NCBI GenBank assembly: GCA_014773175.1
Contig: VXCM01001339.1
Location: 41,728-105,727, forward strand
DNA length: 64,000 nt
From: Lucifuga dentata
Lineage: Eukaryota > Chordata > Actinopteri > Ophidiiformes > Bythitidae
Direction of reading: 5' to 3'
Under the pieces are notes generated by a model. That model was not told the DNA's origin and ran no database searches. It saw only the letters and a program-made list of their open reading frames with translations. Shown here piece by piece: positions 1 to 12,189 of this stretch. Positions within the stretch are counted from its first letter, which is position 1, and the number at the start of each line of letters is the position of its first letter. A program made the position numbers and the translations under genes.

Positions 1-76
1 GTGTGGTATATTTAGCATGTCCTCATTAGTATGTGTAGTTATAAATTATTTTTGATACATGAAACACAGAGTAATA

Positions 77-79
<3 letters not shown>

Positions 80-115
<36 letters not shown>

Positions 116-125
116 GGGGGGGGGG
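80..125. repeat. T35 tract followed by G11 tract
   Basis: A run of about 35 T is followed directly by about 11 G. Such a T/G homopolymer pair is error-prone to sequence, so its length should not be trusted. The 98-codon frame crossing it is an artefact of the homopolymer. Confidence 0.9.
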
Positions 126-700
126 AGATTTCAGCTTTCCACAGACAGGTCATTTCAGACTAAGCTATAATAGCTTGTCATTATTTCCACACAATTCACA
201 AACAGATCTGCATATCTTTTGGGCAAAAATCTTGGTTCTATATAGTTTAATTACACATAGCAATTTTGTGTATATTAAAACTAATGAATTACAAGTACTT
301 GGCAGCTGTAATTTTTTGCACATATGAAATATTTGACTTGTATATTTAATGCACTGTATCCTGTTAAAAAGGCACCAGCTGAAATGAAACCCAGTTATCC
401 AACAAACTGCTGTTACCTGATTTTCAGTTCAAAGGATACTTGTCCTGTTGCCAGATGAGTGTGTGGGAAGCTTGGCCCAGTTCTCTCTATTATCTGAATA
501 ATGCTGATCTGCATTTTTAAGGGAATGTTTGGTTTTCCAAGGACAGATTGGCTTTGCACTAACTATTGTTTGAAGAACCTGGAAGCAGTGTAATTTTTTG
601 GCATCCCCTATTTTATAGAGTTTTGATGTAGACAGAAATAATTAGGCAGTGAGGGTCAATATTTCATTTAAGACAAAAAGCAGAAAGTGTTGGAGTATTA

Positions 701-702
<2 letters not shown>

Positions 703-752
<50 letters not shown>
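703..752. repeat. (TG)25 microsatellite
   Basis: Uninterrupted TG dinucleotide repeat of about 25 units. Further TG/CA-rich sequence follows to about 870. Translated frames over it give Cys-Val or Thr-His repeats and are not genes. Confidence 0.97.
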
Positions 753-756
<4 letters not shown>

Positions 757-1837
757 CACCCGCACACGTTCGCTCATGCATGCTGGCTGTGCTTTGGACT
801 CAAGCCCTTTCCCTGGGCATCTAGTCATCCTGACAAGTCTTCCACAATGTGTGTGTCTGTGTGTGTGCACATGTTCATTGGTATGCTGTGGCTTTCAGGT
901 GAGCAATCCTTCACAGAGGCCACAGTGCCTGAATCCAAACACTGTTGCTGTTCCACTCTGCTTTCAGGCTAACACACTGTCACTCAAATACTCCTACACA
1001 TCCACTCTAATCCACTGTTTGGTTGGTTGTTTGTTATTTGTTTGGTTCTTGTTGTTTATGCATTGCCATTTTTGGCTAATTTGTAGTGGGTACGGGTGGA
1101 GTGGCTGTCTTGAGTAGTTGTGGTTGAGTACAAGGTGAATTAAGCAGTGTTTTGTGTCAAAAGTGTTTTGTGTCAAAGATGCATCATTATGGGAACCATT
1201 AAAGAAGACTGATGTTGTCTTCAGAAATCAACTGAAGGATGGATTAGATGGAGGAAATGACAACACATACACATCCATGTCCACTCATATCACACACAAA
1301 AGGAGGCACAATGTGGATGCTAAAAATGATGATCTGGATATTGGACACTTTGCTAATGCAGTAGCGACTGTAAAGATACTTCATGTCAGCAGATTGAGCC
1401 TCCTGAGCGGAATCTTTAATGAATATCTTACATTGTATATCTTTTTACCCCAAGCAGCTGATTACCTAATGTTTGTAATTGTCTACATTTGTATGGAGAC
1501 CGCCCTTCCTTTTTTGAACCATTTGGTGGTTCAAACCCCTTTCTCAGCAAATGTCAGCCCTGCTATGTTGCCCTTGGGCAAGATGAAACCAGCTCTTGGA
1601 GCATCCTAATCCCTGATCTCTCTGTGGAGGATTTCCGTACTTTTGCTGAGAAATGTGACCACTAGAAAACTGTCTGTTGTGTCAGGTCATTTTGAATAAT
1701 CGTCCAGTGACAGCTTTTCTATTGAACAATTCCATGTTGTTTGTCATATTGTCCCTCATGATAACTGAGTTTTGATATTCAGTGTGCTTATTCTAAGTTG
1801 TTGCACAGTCTATGTACTGTTGCCAATTTAGAGATGC

Positions 1838-1843
1838 AATAAA
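1838..1843 (+). promoter_or_regulatory. Possible polyadenylation signal AATAAA
   Basis: An AATAAA hexamer is followed within 10 bases by a GT-rich run, the arrangement expected of a vertebrate cleavage and polyadenylation site. No upstream exon is recognisable. The hexamer is common by chance in AT-rich DNA, so this is weak. Confidence 0.15.
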
Positions 1844-3491
1844 GTTGGTGTATGCATGCCCAAACACATGTACATGTACTGTAACCACATGCACACACAT
1901 ACACACACATGGCTGCAAACCAGAATGTATCTTACACAAAAACTAACACACATACATCCAAAAAAAAAAAAGGAGTTCTGGATGAGCTGCTCTTATTTCA
2001 CACCTGACCTATGTTTAGATGGATGGTCAGCAGGCTGTCAGCAGAGGAACTGCTTCACTTGTTTGAATTTTTCTCTCTTTCCTTTACTCTTTTGGCTGCA
2101 AACGTCACTTTGAGAGATGGTGAGTAGGCTGGAGGAAAGGAAGGTAAAGGAGAAGTTAAAGGAGCAGGAGAATAAAGGCGAGAACAATGATGAAGAGGAG
2201 AGGAAGGAATATGAAAAATCAGCAGAGAAAAGAGCAAGAGAGGGAAGGATCCAGGGGTTTTGAAGATGTTAGAGATGAGATTAAAATGTATTTTGTGGAG
2301 GCATGAGGAAATAGAATCTTTGTTTGTGGAATGGCTAGATGTGTTTGGAGAACCAGCTGGAGAAAAGACAGTTCTTTCCAGCTGTGCCAGCTGGAGCACC
2401 TGTTCCAGCTCTGAAATGGTTAAGGCCCGCCCACTCACTGACACACAGAAAGAGGAAGATACATGTGTTGATGCATATGTGGTCATTCTTTACAATTTTT
2501 TGTAGTTTGTTTTATTTATGTGATTTTATTAGTGAAAACCGATGTGTCTGACTAAATGCTCAGATTGTCACCAGCTAACATGATGGTCATCTGCATAATT
2601 AAAAGAATGGAAAAACACATCAATCACATCTTAATACTCTATTAAACAGCACCTGTTTAAAAAAAAAAAAAAACTTTCATCCTGCTCAAGCATAATAGAA
2701 TTTTGTTTATTTCTCTTTCCTTTCTCTTTTGCAAACACATAAGTGAGGGGAAAGAGATTTTAAAGATTTGACAGTTATAATGATATACCATGCTCGTCTC
2801 AGTAATAACTGGTTGTCACAAAGGCTTTGTTGTTATATTGACTTTCATTGTGTATAATGTTGATTATGAAAGATTACAGCGTTATTGGCGACAAAGATGC
2901 CAATCAATGTTAACTCTTGAAGTTTTCTTTAAACATGAAACATCTATTTTAGCTAAGTACATATATAAGGGGAGTGCCTTGTTCTATTTCCTTAGCATAA
3001 AGTTGATTTAATTAACCTATGTAGGAGCGTCTTCTTTGTAGGAGTGTGCTTATATAATTGTGGATGTTTGTGCTTTTCACATGAATATGTTGGTGTGTCT
3101 AAGTTTAGGTGTTACATATGTGCATGCCAATTTACAACACCATTGCCGTGTCTGATTAACATGCAGAACATCTGCATCACTGCACTCCCTTGTGCAATCC
3201 ACTAACTCCCAAATCATTCTTGAGCTGATATTAACATAACTTATTTATGGCATGTTTCTATGATTCACTTCACCCACTGACAGTATATTCTGTTCTTATC
3301 ACAGTATTGTTCAGAGGTCAAAGCCCTGATATTCTGTCGGCTTATCCTTGAAATAGAATGACTTGTGCTCCTACATTTAGATACTTTATACTGTTAAAAT
3401 TATATTTCAGTTATATGTGGTTTGGTTTGTATGTCTCTTGACTTAAATGTCATGAGGATGTTTAAAAAGTTTTTGATTTATACTGTATGTA

Positions 3492-5336
3492 CAGTGGCAA
3501 GAGAAAACTTGTGACTGCTTTAGAAATTCTTGGATTTCTGCAAGTATGTATCAGATATTGCCTGATCTTCATCAAAATCACAATAACAAAAACACTACAG
3601 GTATATGCTTAAAGTAATGATAAAGAAATCATAGCAGTTATTTTTTTTTACAGCACTCTAACAATTAACAAAGATGCCATGGGCTATCCCGTGCCCTCTA
3701 GAGCTGTACATTACACACTACGTTACACACTCACACATACACCTTTAATTCTGTTTTTACTTACATCTGCCAGCAGAAATAGGGTTAATGGTATCTAGGT
3801 TGTAGCTTGACTTGTGTTTGTGTACCACAGCATTTTTCAGTGTAACATATACCGTTGGAGGCTCAGTATGCTAGTGCTACATGCTAACAGTTTACACAGG
3901 AGAGCATGTAGCGCTAGCATACTGAGCAGCTAGTGAGCATTAGCTTAGGCTCAAGACAGCAGTTTGATGTGAACATTCAGATTACACTCGCATCAAATAA
4001 TACAACAAATACACATATATGCTTAATTTAATTCATTTAATCCTTTGTGCACTTTCACCACGTTAAATAGAGGGGAGGCCTGGGCTGTATTAACTGGGGG
4101 TGAAGTAGGGGATCTCAGAAGTACCTTTTTAAATGTATTAGTGGTTATTAAATGCAGCTATGTTTATGTTAATGCAATAAGGAAAAGCTAATGATTCATT
4201 CCTTTTTGTTCCTGTGTGGGGACATTAACTGTGTGAGTTAAATGATTATGGTAACTGTGGTTTTGTCTCAGTAGGCTTCCCATATAAAGCTGGAAGGCAA
4301 AAGCTCTTGGGGTGGTCAGTTGAGCAGCATACTAGAAGCAGGAAGTGCAGGTACTCAGTAGCCATCGGCCTAGCTGTAGTTTTCTTTATTACTTGATTTT
4401 CCTTATGTTTTTTTGAGGGCAAATGTAGCTTACTTGTTTTTGTTATTTTATTCTTGTCAGTAATTTTCTAAAACCAGCTTCATCTGTAAATATTGTCATT
4501 TTCCTTGATTGGTGAACAAAATGAAATATACTACACTGGGTGAAGCTCGGTCTCCAGGTGTCATCTTTCCACCGCTCGGCCAACCCTTTCATGGTAGGTT
4601 TTAAAAGTAAGAAAACTTTTGGTTTAATGATTTCTCCAAAACTAATTGGAATCAGATGTTCCAATCAGGTGTTCCAATCCAACCTCACTAACTGGAATCA
4701 GGTGTTCCGATTAGTGAGGTGGGATTGGAGGTGTAGGTCATATACTGTAGGTGCCTGCTCTATAAAAAGACACTAAGTCTGGTCGTTGACAAATACTGCT
4801 CTTCTGTTTTCTTGTGAATCGTGGCCTGCTCAAAATAAATTACAGCGGACCTTAGAAGTGTAATTCTAGAAAAATAAAACTATCTCTTATTACCTGGGTG
4901 TTCATCAAGTTAGTACTGTTGCTACTCTCCCCAATCTGAAAAGATTAAACCTACATCACAATATGCAATGTTGAAACAGGTGGGGGGGGAAAACTAAGGG
5001 TTACAACAGAAGACCTCCAGAAATCTCTAGACTGTGCTGAAGTTTCCTTTCATGTGTCAACTATAAGAAAACACACTGAATAAAAATGGTGTTTTATAGA
5101 ATGACAAAAAATATTGCTCCACTTTTCCAGCCTGTAAAAGACCATCTAGATATCCCACAAGGATTCTGGGACAGTAGTTTGTTTGGATAGAAAATGGCAT
5201 TGCACACCAAAACCCCATTCCAACTGTGAAACTTAGTGTAGAGAGTGTCATGGTTTGGGGTTGCTTTGCTGCCAGGGCCTCATCATCATTGAGCAAATGG
5301 AATTATAAAATTCTACGGTGTTTGACACTGCCATGT
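3492..5336 (+). mobile_element. Decayed Tc1/mariner transposon, interrupted, right end not found
   Basis: The left terminus CAGTGGCAAGAGAAAA follows a TA dinucleotide at 3490-3491, as in Tc1-like elements. The first 110 bases resemble the inverted terminal repeat of a widespread teleost Tc1 family. Similarity stops near 3600 and resumes near 4605 with the 5' untranslated segment (CTCCAAAACTAATTGGA). It continues through transposase relics: ACTGTTGCTACTCTCC near 4915, the 'CACACCAAAACCCCATTCC' region near 5195-5220, and TCATGGTTTGGGGTTGCTTTGCTGCC near 5250-5275, which corresponds to the catalytic-domain stretch around the motif MVWGC. Many stops and frameshifts make it inactive. The roughly 1 kb between 3600 and 4605 is foreign to the family. 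The right inverted repeat was not found, so the element is truncated or rearranged near 5340. The family match is from memory of teleost Tc1 sequences. Confidence 0.8.
3861..3927. repeat. Inverted repeat, 25-bp arms, 17-nt loop
   Basis: The left arm at 3861-3885 is the reverse complement of the right arm at 3903-3927, with one mismatch. It lies in the segment that interrupts the Tc1 element. It could be part of a foldback or MITE-like insertion. Confidence 0.85.
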
Positions 5337-5439
5337 GAATTCTTGGGAAAAAAAAAAAAATTATTCTGGAATGGTNCTACGGTGTTTGACACTGCCATGT
5401 GAATTCTTGGGGAAAAAAAAAAAATTATTCTGGAATGGT
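5313..5439. repeat. 63-bp direct duplication around a single n
   Basis: Bases 5313-5375 and 5377-5439 are the same 63-base sequence, differing by one base (A to G) in the homopolymer boundary, with only an n between them. Each copy carries an A tract. The arrangement is that of overlapping contig ends left unmerged. Confidence 0.9.
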
Positions 5440-7330
5440 AAAAGAGTCAGTCTATACCAATATAGTAAAGATACTTCCCCTGTGAGGCTCATAAGAAGAA
5501 GAAAGTAGTTTTGGTCTGGGTCTCATGAGAAGTGCGAAAGTGATTTTGACCCATTCATGGCTTCAGGGCTCATGTTCAGCATCACAGCCCCGAAGTGTTC
5601 CATGGGAGAGAATCATTCTTCAAGCAGTTTTTCAGTGAAGGAACAGACATGCTAAATATGTTTTGGAAGCCAGTGGAACAAGAGGATTGCTGAGAAAAGC
5701 CTTCTTTTGCCGATATTTTAGTTGAAAATATAAATTCACAGAAGGGATAAGGTATGACATACTTAAATGGTCCAGTGTACACAAGTACATCAGGCTGTTT
5801 TGTCTTGAAGGTTTCTTCACAAGATCACATTTTTATTCATATCTTTTCTTAACTATTTATCCTCACTTCCCTGTCTTCAGCTTCTTTCTCTTGCTCTCCA
5901 TTCCCTCTTCCTTATGGGTGCTGCAGTGTAATGAAAGTATGTAATATTCAGGGACTGATGCTGTGTATGACATAAATAAGATTCGTTCTCATCTTTCACA
6001 ACTGTATTGCTTCTTTCCTAATCAATCACTTTCACCAGAGAGGAAGAGCAAAGCCTTAGCTTGGAGATGAATTTTACAAAGCAATGTGAGTACTGATATT
6101 TTGATCACATAGCACTTAGGGGCAAAGTTGCAAATTACACATTCAGGTTGGATTATCTGGTCTGCACAGCTAATGTTTAGCTGCTGCAGCAGCACATAGC
6201 TGCTTTTGAATTTATTTGGTGCCCAAGGCAAAGCATACACATGAGAGAGTTGGCAATATTTCAGAAGTGTTTTCAATTTAAGTTCAATTTATTTGTTGCA
6301 GTGAACTAAGGTTCACTGCAACAAATGTAATGTTTAAATAGTAGCATACAATTATGCATTTCAGTTTGACTTCATGTTTTTTTTTTCTCAGAGTGCACAT
6401 ATTTTTAATTATTATGTAAATTTGAAGTCCTGTGTGTAGTTGTATCACAAATGCCACAATGACAAATTTCTCTCCATCAATCAATCACCCAGGCAAAATG
6501 AGATGCACACAGATAGTGCAGCAGTTGAACATTCGGTTTCGCTTTCTTGCTTTTGCTTATGTATGTGTGCGTAGCGTGTCAGTCGGATTTGTATTGTTTT
6601 TAAGGCTGGGTTGTCCCACAAAACCTGGATGGGTCTTCAACCTGGGCAGGCCACCCAAGTTTCACCTATATATGGAAAACACTGGTTTCAGTCTCTATCT
6701 ACTGTATAAAAGTTGCAGAGACTAAAATCTCATCATATCTAATCATTTCTTCCTAATTGAATCAGGTCTTTACTTCAATAAACTGAGAAAACTTTGAAGG
6801 CCATATGGCCAGGCTTGATGGAATTGAATTTATTTCTTCAGGCAGGACAAGTATTTTACAGATGATGGTGCATATGGAGAATGCATAGATAATCATCTGT
6901 TGCATAGCTCAGTCTGTCTGCTATATGGATCTTATTAAAGATATCTCACAATGCAATGTAAAGACATAAAGTAAAGGCATAGCAATAGCTTGTGCATTTG
7001 CTTTTCAAGGGACCCACAAACCTTGAGTTACTCGGGTACTTCACTGCATTTCAACTGCAGGTGCCAAGGTCTAATTTAGATTTCCAAGCTAAAGTTCCTG
7101 CTCCCCAAAAAGGCTCGGCTCTGGAAGGAGTATTTTTAGATGTGTTACTGTGATCACCATTTTNTTTTTTTTTTTTTTTTTTCTTTTTGTAATTAATTTT
7201 TGCTCAGGTTGTCTCCTACAAGAAAATATCCAGCTGCTCCCCTGAGTTAATCCCAATGAGAAAACTGAAAGAAGACTCAGCCTGATCATTCTTTTCAGTG
7301 CAATCAAGCCAAGCCTTCTTTCAATCAACA
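5440..7330. other. Non-coding stretch, no gene recognised
   Basis: No exon, RNA gene or clear transposon was recognised. A short perfect foldback lies at 6291-6326, and a T tract broken by an n lies at 7161-7182. Small open frames here have no family resemblance. Confidence 0.5.
6291..6326. repeat. Perfect 16-bp inverted repeat, 4-nt loop
   Basis: ATTTGTTGCAGTGAAC at 6291-6306 is followed by TAAG and then its exact reverse complement at 6311-6326. It would form a tight hairpin. Confidence 0.9.
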
Positions 7331-7431
7331 GCTCCCTCAGTGCAGCATTTGATACAGCGGACCATGAGCATTCTCATCCAGAAACTGAATCTTGGGGTAG
7401 GCATCTTAGGCTTAGCTTTAAGAGTTGTTTT

Positions 7432-7494
7432 CCTTTTATTGATCAAATTTGTCTGACTTACTTAGTAAGTCAGACAAATTTGATCAATAAAAGG
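7432..7494. repeat. Perfect 30-bp inverted repeat, 3-nt loop
   Basis: The left arm at 7432-7461 and the right arm at 7465-7494 are exact reverse complements around TTA. The right arm runs into the duplicated block around the n at 7536, so the foldback may be a contig-end artefact or a true hairpin that broke the assembly. Confidence 0.92.
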
Positions 7495-7603
7495 AATTTG
7501 GCAGGTTTATTGCTTATAACCCAAGGATGTGCAGTNGTCAGACAAATTTGATCAATAAAAGGAATTTGGCAGGTTTATTGCTTATAACCCAAGGATGTGC
7601 AGT
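7469..7603. repeat. 67-bp direct duplication around a single n
   Basis: Bases 7469-7535 and 7537-7603 are identical over 67 bases, with an n between them. This is probably an unmerged contig overlap. Confidence 0.92.
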
Positions 7604-9828
7604 GTCGCGTGTGAAGTTGTTTGGATAAGCAGTTCTCGAATTGAGCTGTGTCGGTAGAAAGTCGTCCACATGGCAGCATACACTTCAGGCGCTGCAGCAT
7701 ATGGTCCCCTCTAGTGGCATGGTCTCAACCCAACCCTGTACAGCAAACAAGGCTAGCCTACGGAGACATACAGAACAAAATTACGGCAGGCTACAGCGCA
7801 CACCATAAAGTCCAGCCCGTTCTGAACAGGCACGTTTTGAATGGGCACTGCACCAGTGAAAAGAAATCTGTAACTGTTATATTTTGTTGTCCAGAATTAA
7901 CCACCCTGTTCTATTCTCCCCATCTTCTCCATGTGAAACAGTCTGATTTAAATCTTGGAATGATATTTGACACAGGCATAAAAATTGGATAAACAAGTAA
8001 ATGCAGTTGCCAAATCTAAGTTTCTTTTAACTCAGAATCATTTCAAAGATCAAGTATTTCCTCTCAATCTTTGACTTGGATAAAGTCACACCCTAATATC
8101 CAACTGTCTCGACTAATTCTCTTTACTTTGGTGCCTCCTTCAACTGGTCCATAACACTGACTTCTAACTACTGTAAATCAAAAAAGAGGGACCATATCAC
8201 TCAGTTCTTGGGTCCCCTCACTGCCCCTCTGCTACTTTTACAATTGAATTTTGTTGGTTAGGTACTCTTTGTCTATATAGTTCTCAGTAACACTGGGTGC
8301 TACTGTTTTCTGAATAGAGAAAGTGATACAAATCTGATGATGGTGCAACTGTCGCCTGTCCATTCATTATATCATTCCTAGCAATCTATGATGTAAAAGT
8401 CTGGTCTATGCAAATTCACAGAGAGCGACATAAAACACAGACACGCTCTCTCTCTCTCTATCTTTATTACCTCCCCACATACACAGACATGCACAGGCAC
8501 AGATAATTTAACCTGACGAAACACTATCAGGGTTTCTAATCATATAAAGGGCTAAGACAGCAACTTTACCTCAGTCTGCTCTGTTTTCTTATAGATTTTT
8601 TTGGAGACTTTTTCCTGACAGCAGTAATGACATTAGATGGAAGCCGGAATCAGGCAAGACAAGCATTGTCTTTAAATGAGATGGAAAGACATTCTGTTAA
8701 ACTATTCATCAGCTGAAACTGGGGTAGGTGCAAGAATGTGAACGCACACGCACACACACACACTCTCACACTCCTATGCACAAAATGTAAGTGTGCTCGT
8801 GCTGTTCTTTCCATCCTCCCATGACCCACTACAACAGCATTCCCAATTAAAGCATCCGCATCTGAGTGTATGAGTTACTGGAAAACAATTAGATTGCACT
8901 GCTTTACTTTCCACTATGAATAATTCTCTGTGCATGTTTACCCTACTGGTTAAATTGAGGACAGAAGCAATAATCTATTCACAGGTCTCAGATTCCATCT
9001 CTCTTTCTCTCTCTCTGTTGCTTTCCTTCTACTCAAGAGTGTGCAGTCTTCATCAAAGATAATGTTAAAATGCACACCAAAACTGTTAAACAACTAAATT
9101 AGGCTTTTAATGCTTAAGTGCCAACTGTCATTGGTCACCCATAAGTCATAAGCTCCCATGCAGATAGTAATCATACCATAGATATTTACAGAATGGTTGT
9201 AGTTAGAGGAAAATAAACCACTGCTTTGTGGCTGTTACACATGGCTAAAAAGTATGAAAAATGTTGATTTAGTAATGCTTTAAACTGATGCTTTCTGTAC
9301 ACTGTTTTTGATTTCAAATTTTACTGTTTGTACATCTAATGAAAAGTGCTAAATAAACAAGTTTAACCACCCACAGCTAATTAACCTGTAACTGAATGGA
9401 CTTAAGTTTACTTGAATCAGCGAGTCCATCGTATGCATCCCCGTTCTCTAGCTGTGCAGTATAATGTAGCTCTGGTACTCTCCACTTGTGGGCAACTGTG
9501 AATAAAGCTAATAAGTAAAAGGGTCAATGAGACATAGAAAAGGACAGATGGAGTGATTGGGTGAGAGAATGGCAGATGGAACGACTGAGACGAAGAATGA
9601 TGGCAGTCTGGGTAAGGGATTTGTGAGAGGAATAGAATGTTGTTGTACATTGTGTGTGTGTGTGTCAGATGTGGGGGTGGGTTGTCCTATCAGTGTCTAA
9701 TTGTCTTTGTGCTAAATTGTAATTCCATTGGTCTGCCAGTGGCCCCATTAGGATGACCTTCAGTTGCTAATGGAAGGGGAATGGGAAAAATGTTGCCCAT
9801 GATGGGGACATGAAGGAGGTAAAGGATG

Positions 9829-9830
<2 letters not shown>

Positions 9831-9873
<43 letters not shown>

Positions 9874-9900
9874 NGAGAGAGAGAGAGAGAGAGAGAGAGA
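9831..9900. repeat. Compound (TG)n-n-(GA)n microsatellite
   Basis: About 21 TG units end at an n at 9874 and are followed by about 13 GA units at 9875-9900. The n marks an unresolved join inside the compound repeat. Reverse-strand frames over it (Ser-Leu and His-Thr runs) are spurious. Confidence 0.95.
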
Positions 9901-12154
9901 TGCACATAGAAGGATGGGAAAGATTGACTGGGTGTTAATGGGTTGACACATGGAATGATGGGAAACCAGGGGAAGAGGAATGATGTTAAGATGGAGGAAT
10001 AGATAGAGGATGACAAAGGGAATTGTGCAGGACCTGAGGCCTGAGGTCAAGGAGTCACAATAAGTGTTTTGAGGATAAGGCTGCCCTGTGATGCTCTCTC
10101 TGTCTCTCTTTCTTTCACACACACACATTTTCAGCAAGGGATATATACACACACACTGGTATTTTTGGAGTCAATGAGATGTTATTGCCCTTGACTGAGC
10201 ATTACATTTTTTTTTTAAAAAGGGAATCAATCAAGTTAAGAGACAATTAGGGGTCTTGGAAGACACCCACTGTTTGTCTGATACTCTGTGCCTTCTTTTC
10301 CCCCGCTGCTTTGTCATTTCCTTTGTACCCATGGAATGTTTCAAGAGAAAAACTGAAAGTCATATCACAAAGTCAAAAAGCTTTACAGAAAAGTGTCAAC
10401 TACTAGCTTATGCTGAATCCATTTACTGATTCTGGGCCTGATTTCCAAAACCCTTATTAATGCAGTAACATGGGATGTAATTTGACTGGCAAGTTGATCT
10501 ATAAATTCTCAAGAGCAGTTTCTCTAAAATGCCTTACACACTGATTGCACTCTGTTCCCCAGGTAGTCGATTTTATCCCCAGGTGGCCAATTTTAGGCAA
10601 AAAAATTGTGGTAAGATAACATGTAAATCAAAAGGGCCAGCAATGTTATTTTGACATTTTCAGGTCAACACTTTTTCATTTTGACAGTTTATTGCTTTGC
10701 TTTTCAATCATGTGCCATTTTGGATATGCATTCATTTCAGCTAAAAAAATAAAATAAAATAAATAAAAAATCACAGCACTGATTATTGCTTTCTATCAGT
10801 GAAAGTGAACTACACTGTAAAATAGGTCATTTTGATTGAAAACCACCAGTTTAAAGTGTAAAACTCAAAGTCAAACTTCATATGGTTTTGTCATATTGAT
10901 ACTATATACATAGTGTTCTATATAAATGACTATTCAAACAAGAATTTTCTCAAGTAATAGGGCAGTCTCTCATTCAAGAGTTGCATTTTTGTGCATTTCC
11001 AAATGAACAGAGGCAAATTATACCTATGGATATCACAAAGTACTCAGCTACTCTGCTGACAGCTGTAGCTTTGGCTCTACTTTCTGATATGTGAGTTGGA
11101 AAGTGAATCCCTCTTTTCAGACTTGTCTTCATTGCCAGGGTTTGCTGGAGGAGGCCACCACATTGGCTTTAATATCTCTGTCACGTTCCTGTTTTTCACC
11201 TACACTCCCTCTTTTCCTTATCATGTGCCTTTCTAAGTATACACATGCATTTTGAACACCCACAGCAACCTGCATGACTTGGCAGATAAGAGAACATGCT
11301 GTTCAGAGTTGCAGAGCATGATATTAAATTGCCCATTTCAGTAGTTTGTGATTCTTCTTTCCCTTTTAGAGGAATGATTTGGTAAAGTGTGCATGTGTGT
11401 GCGCGCGCACGTCTCTCCCAAAAGGGAGTGACAGAGATGGCCATAAAGAAAGAGTATTGAGGTGGAAAGTTGCATCATTTTGTATTTTTGCACAATACAT
11501 GCACAAACATACATACACAATATAAAGTTTTGTCAGAATGTGCAGCATAAATGAGTTTTACCATTTTTGTTTCACTTTATATAAAGCTCAAGCACAGACG
11601 TATGCATATGGTTTCAAGGGTTTTGTCAAATATCACGAAATTTGCATCATCAAATACTGGAGGCAGACTACTTGTTTCCTGTGCACCAGACTGGAAGGCC
11701 AAGGCCAAAAAGGTCAGATGTGCTCTAAATAAACAGACATGAACCACTGGCACAGGTGTTTTCAGCAGCAGAAAGATAAACATAATCAGAAACGGTGCTA
11801 GTCAGAAACTTTAAGCCCTTGAGTGCCTTCTGGTTCTAGTCCTGTCAAACAGCTGCAATTCCCAACAGTTTAGGAGAGAAAGCGGAATAAACAAGAGAAC
11901 GAGAGATGGAGGGGCATACATGAAAATATGTGGATTGATTTGAAAAAAAAAAAGAGAGAGCATAGAAAGAATGAAGAGGAAAAACAGTACTTACACAAAC
12001 ATAATGGTGATATGGAACGACAGCTTGTGAGAGGATGCTACCTGTGTGAATCTTGATGCAATTTATTTTTAATGTTGGTGGCATGTGATCAAAGACACAG
12101 TAGAAAAATAGAATCCAACAAACAACAATAGCAATTGCAATTAAATTATTGGCA

Positions 12155-12189
12155 TTTTTTTTTTTTTTTTTNATTTTTTTTTTTTTTTT
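12155..12189. repeat. T tract broken by n
   Basis: Two T runs are separated by 'na' at 12172-12173. This is a homopolymer contig join of unreliable length. Confidence 0.9.

Larger units (their letters stand above)
126..3489. other. Non-coding stretch, no gene recognised
   Basis: Apart from the TG microsatellite and short A and CA runs, I see no recognisable exon, RNA gene or transposon. A purine-rich segment lies at about 2119-2255. A 151-codon frame at 1154-1609 matches no family I know. An AATAAA hexamer at 1838-1843, followed by a GT-rich run, gives the preceding segment a 3'UTR-like look, but nothing else supports a gene. Confidence 0.5.
7333..8275 (+). mobile_element. Decayed L2-type LINE, reverse-transcriptase region
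   Basis: Translation in shifting frames gives pieces of an L2-like open reading frame 2. SLSAAFDTADH at 7333-7365 matches the palm-domain motif 'LSAAFDTVDH'. NLGMIFDTGIK and then DKQVNAVAKS at about 7950-8020 match the conserved 'NLGVIFD...KQI' segment after the catalytic YADD. KKRDHITQFLGPLTAPL at about 8185-8235 matches the 'REHITPILASLHWLP' stretch. The middle part carrying the catalytic YADD is missing or unrecognisable, and a 30-bp foldback plus an assembly duplication sit at 7432-7603. Multiple frameshifts and stops show an old, dead copy. Confidence 0.75.

Noticed and set aside
1154..1609. 151-codon frame as a gene
   Set aside because: No recognisable domain or signal and no flanking exon. 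Kept only as a weak 3'UTR-like observation.
2055..2486. 143-codon reverse frame with Ser/Pro-rich protein
   Set aside because: The composition is explained by the purine-rich plus strand, and no domain is visible.
6291..6326. Hairpin as a microRNA precursor
   Set aside because: Arms of 16 bp with a 4-nt loop are too short and too perfect for a microRNA precursor.
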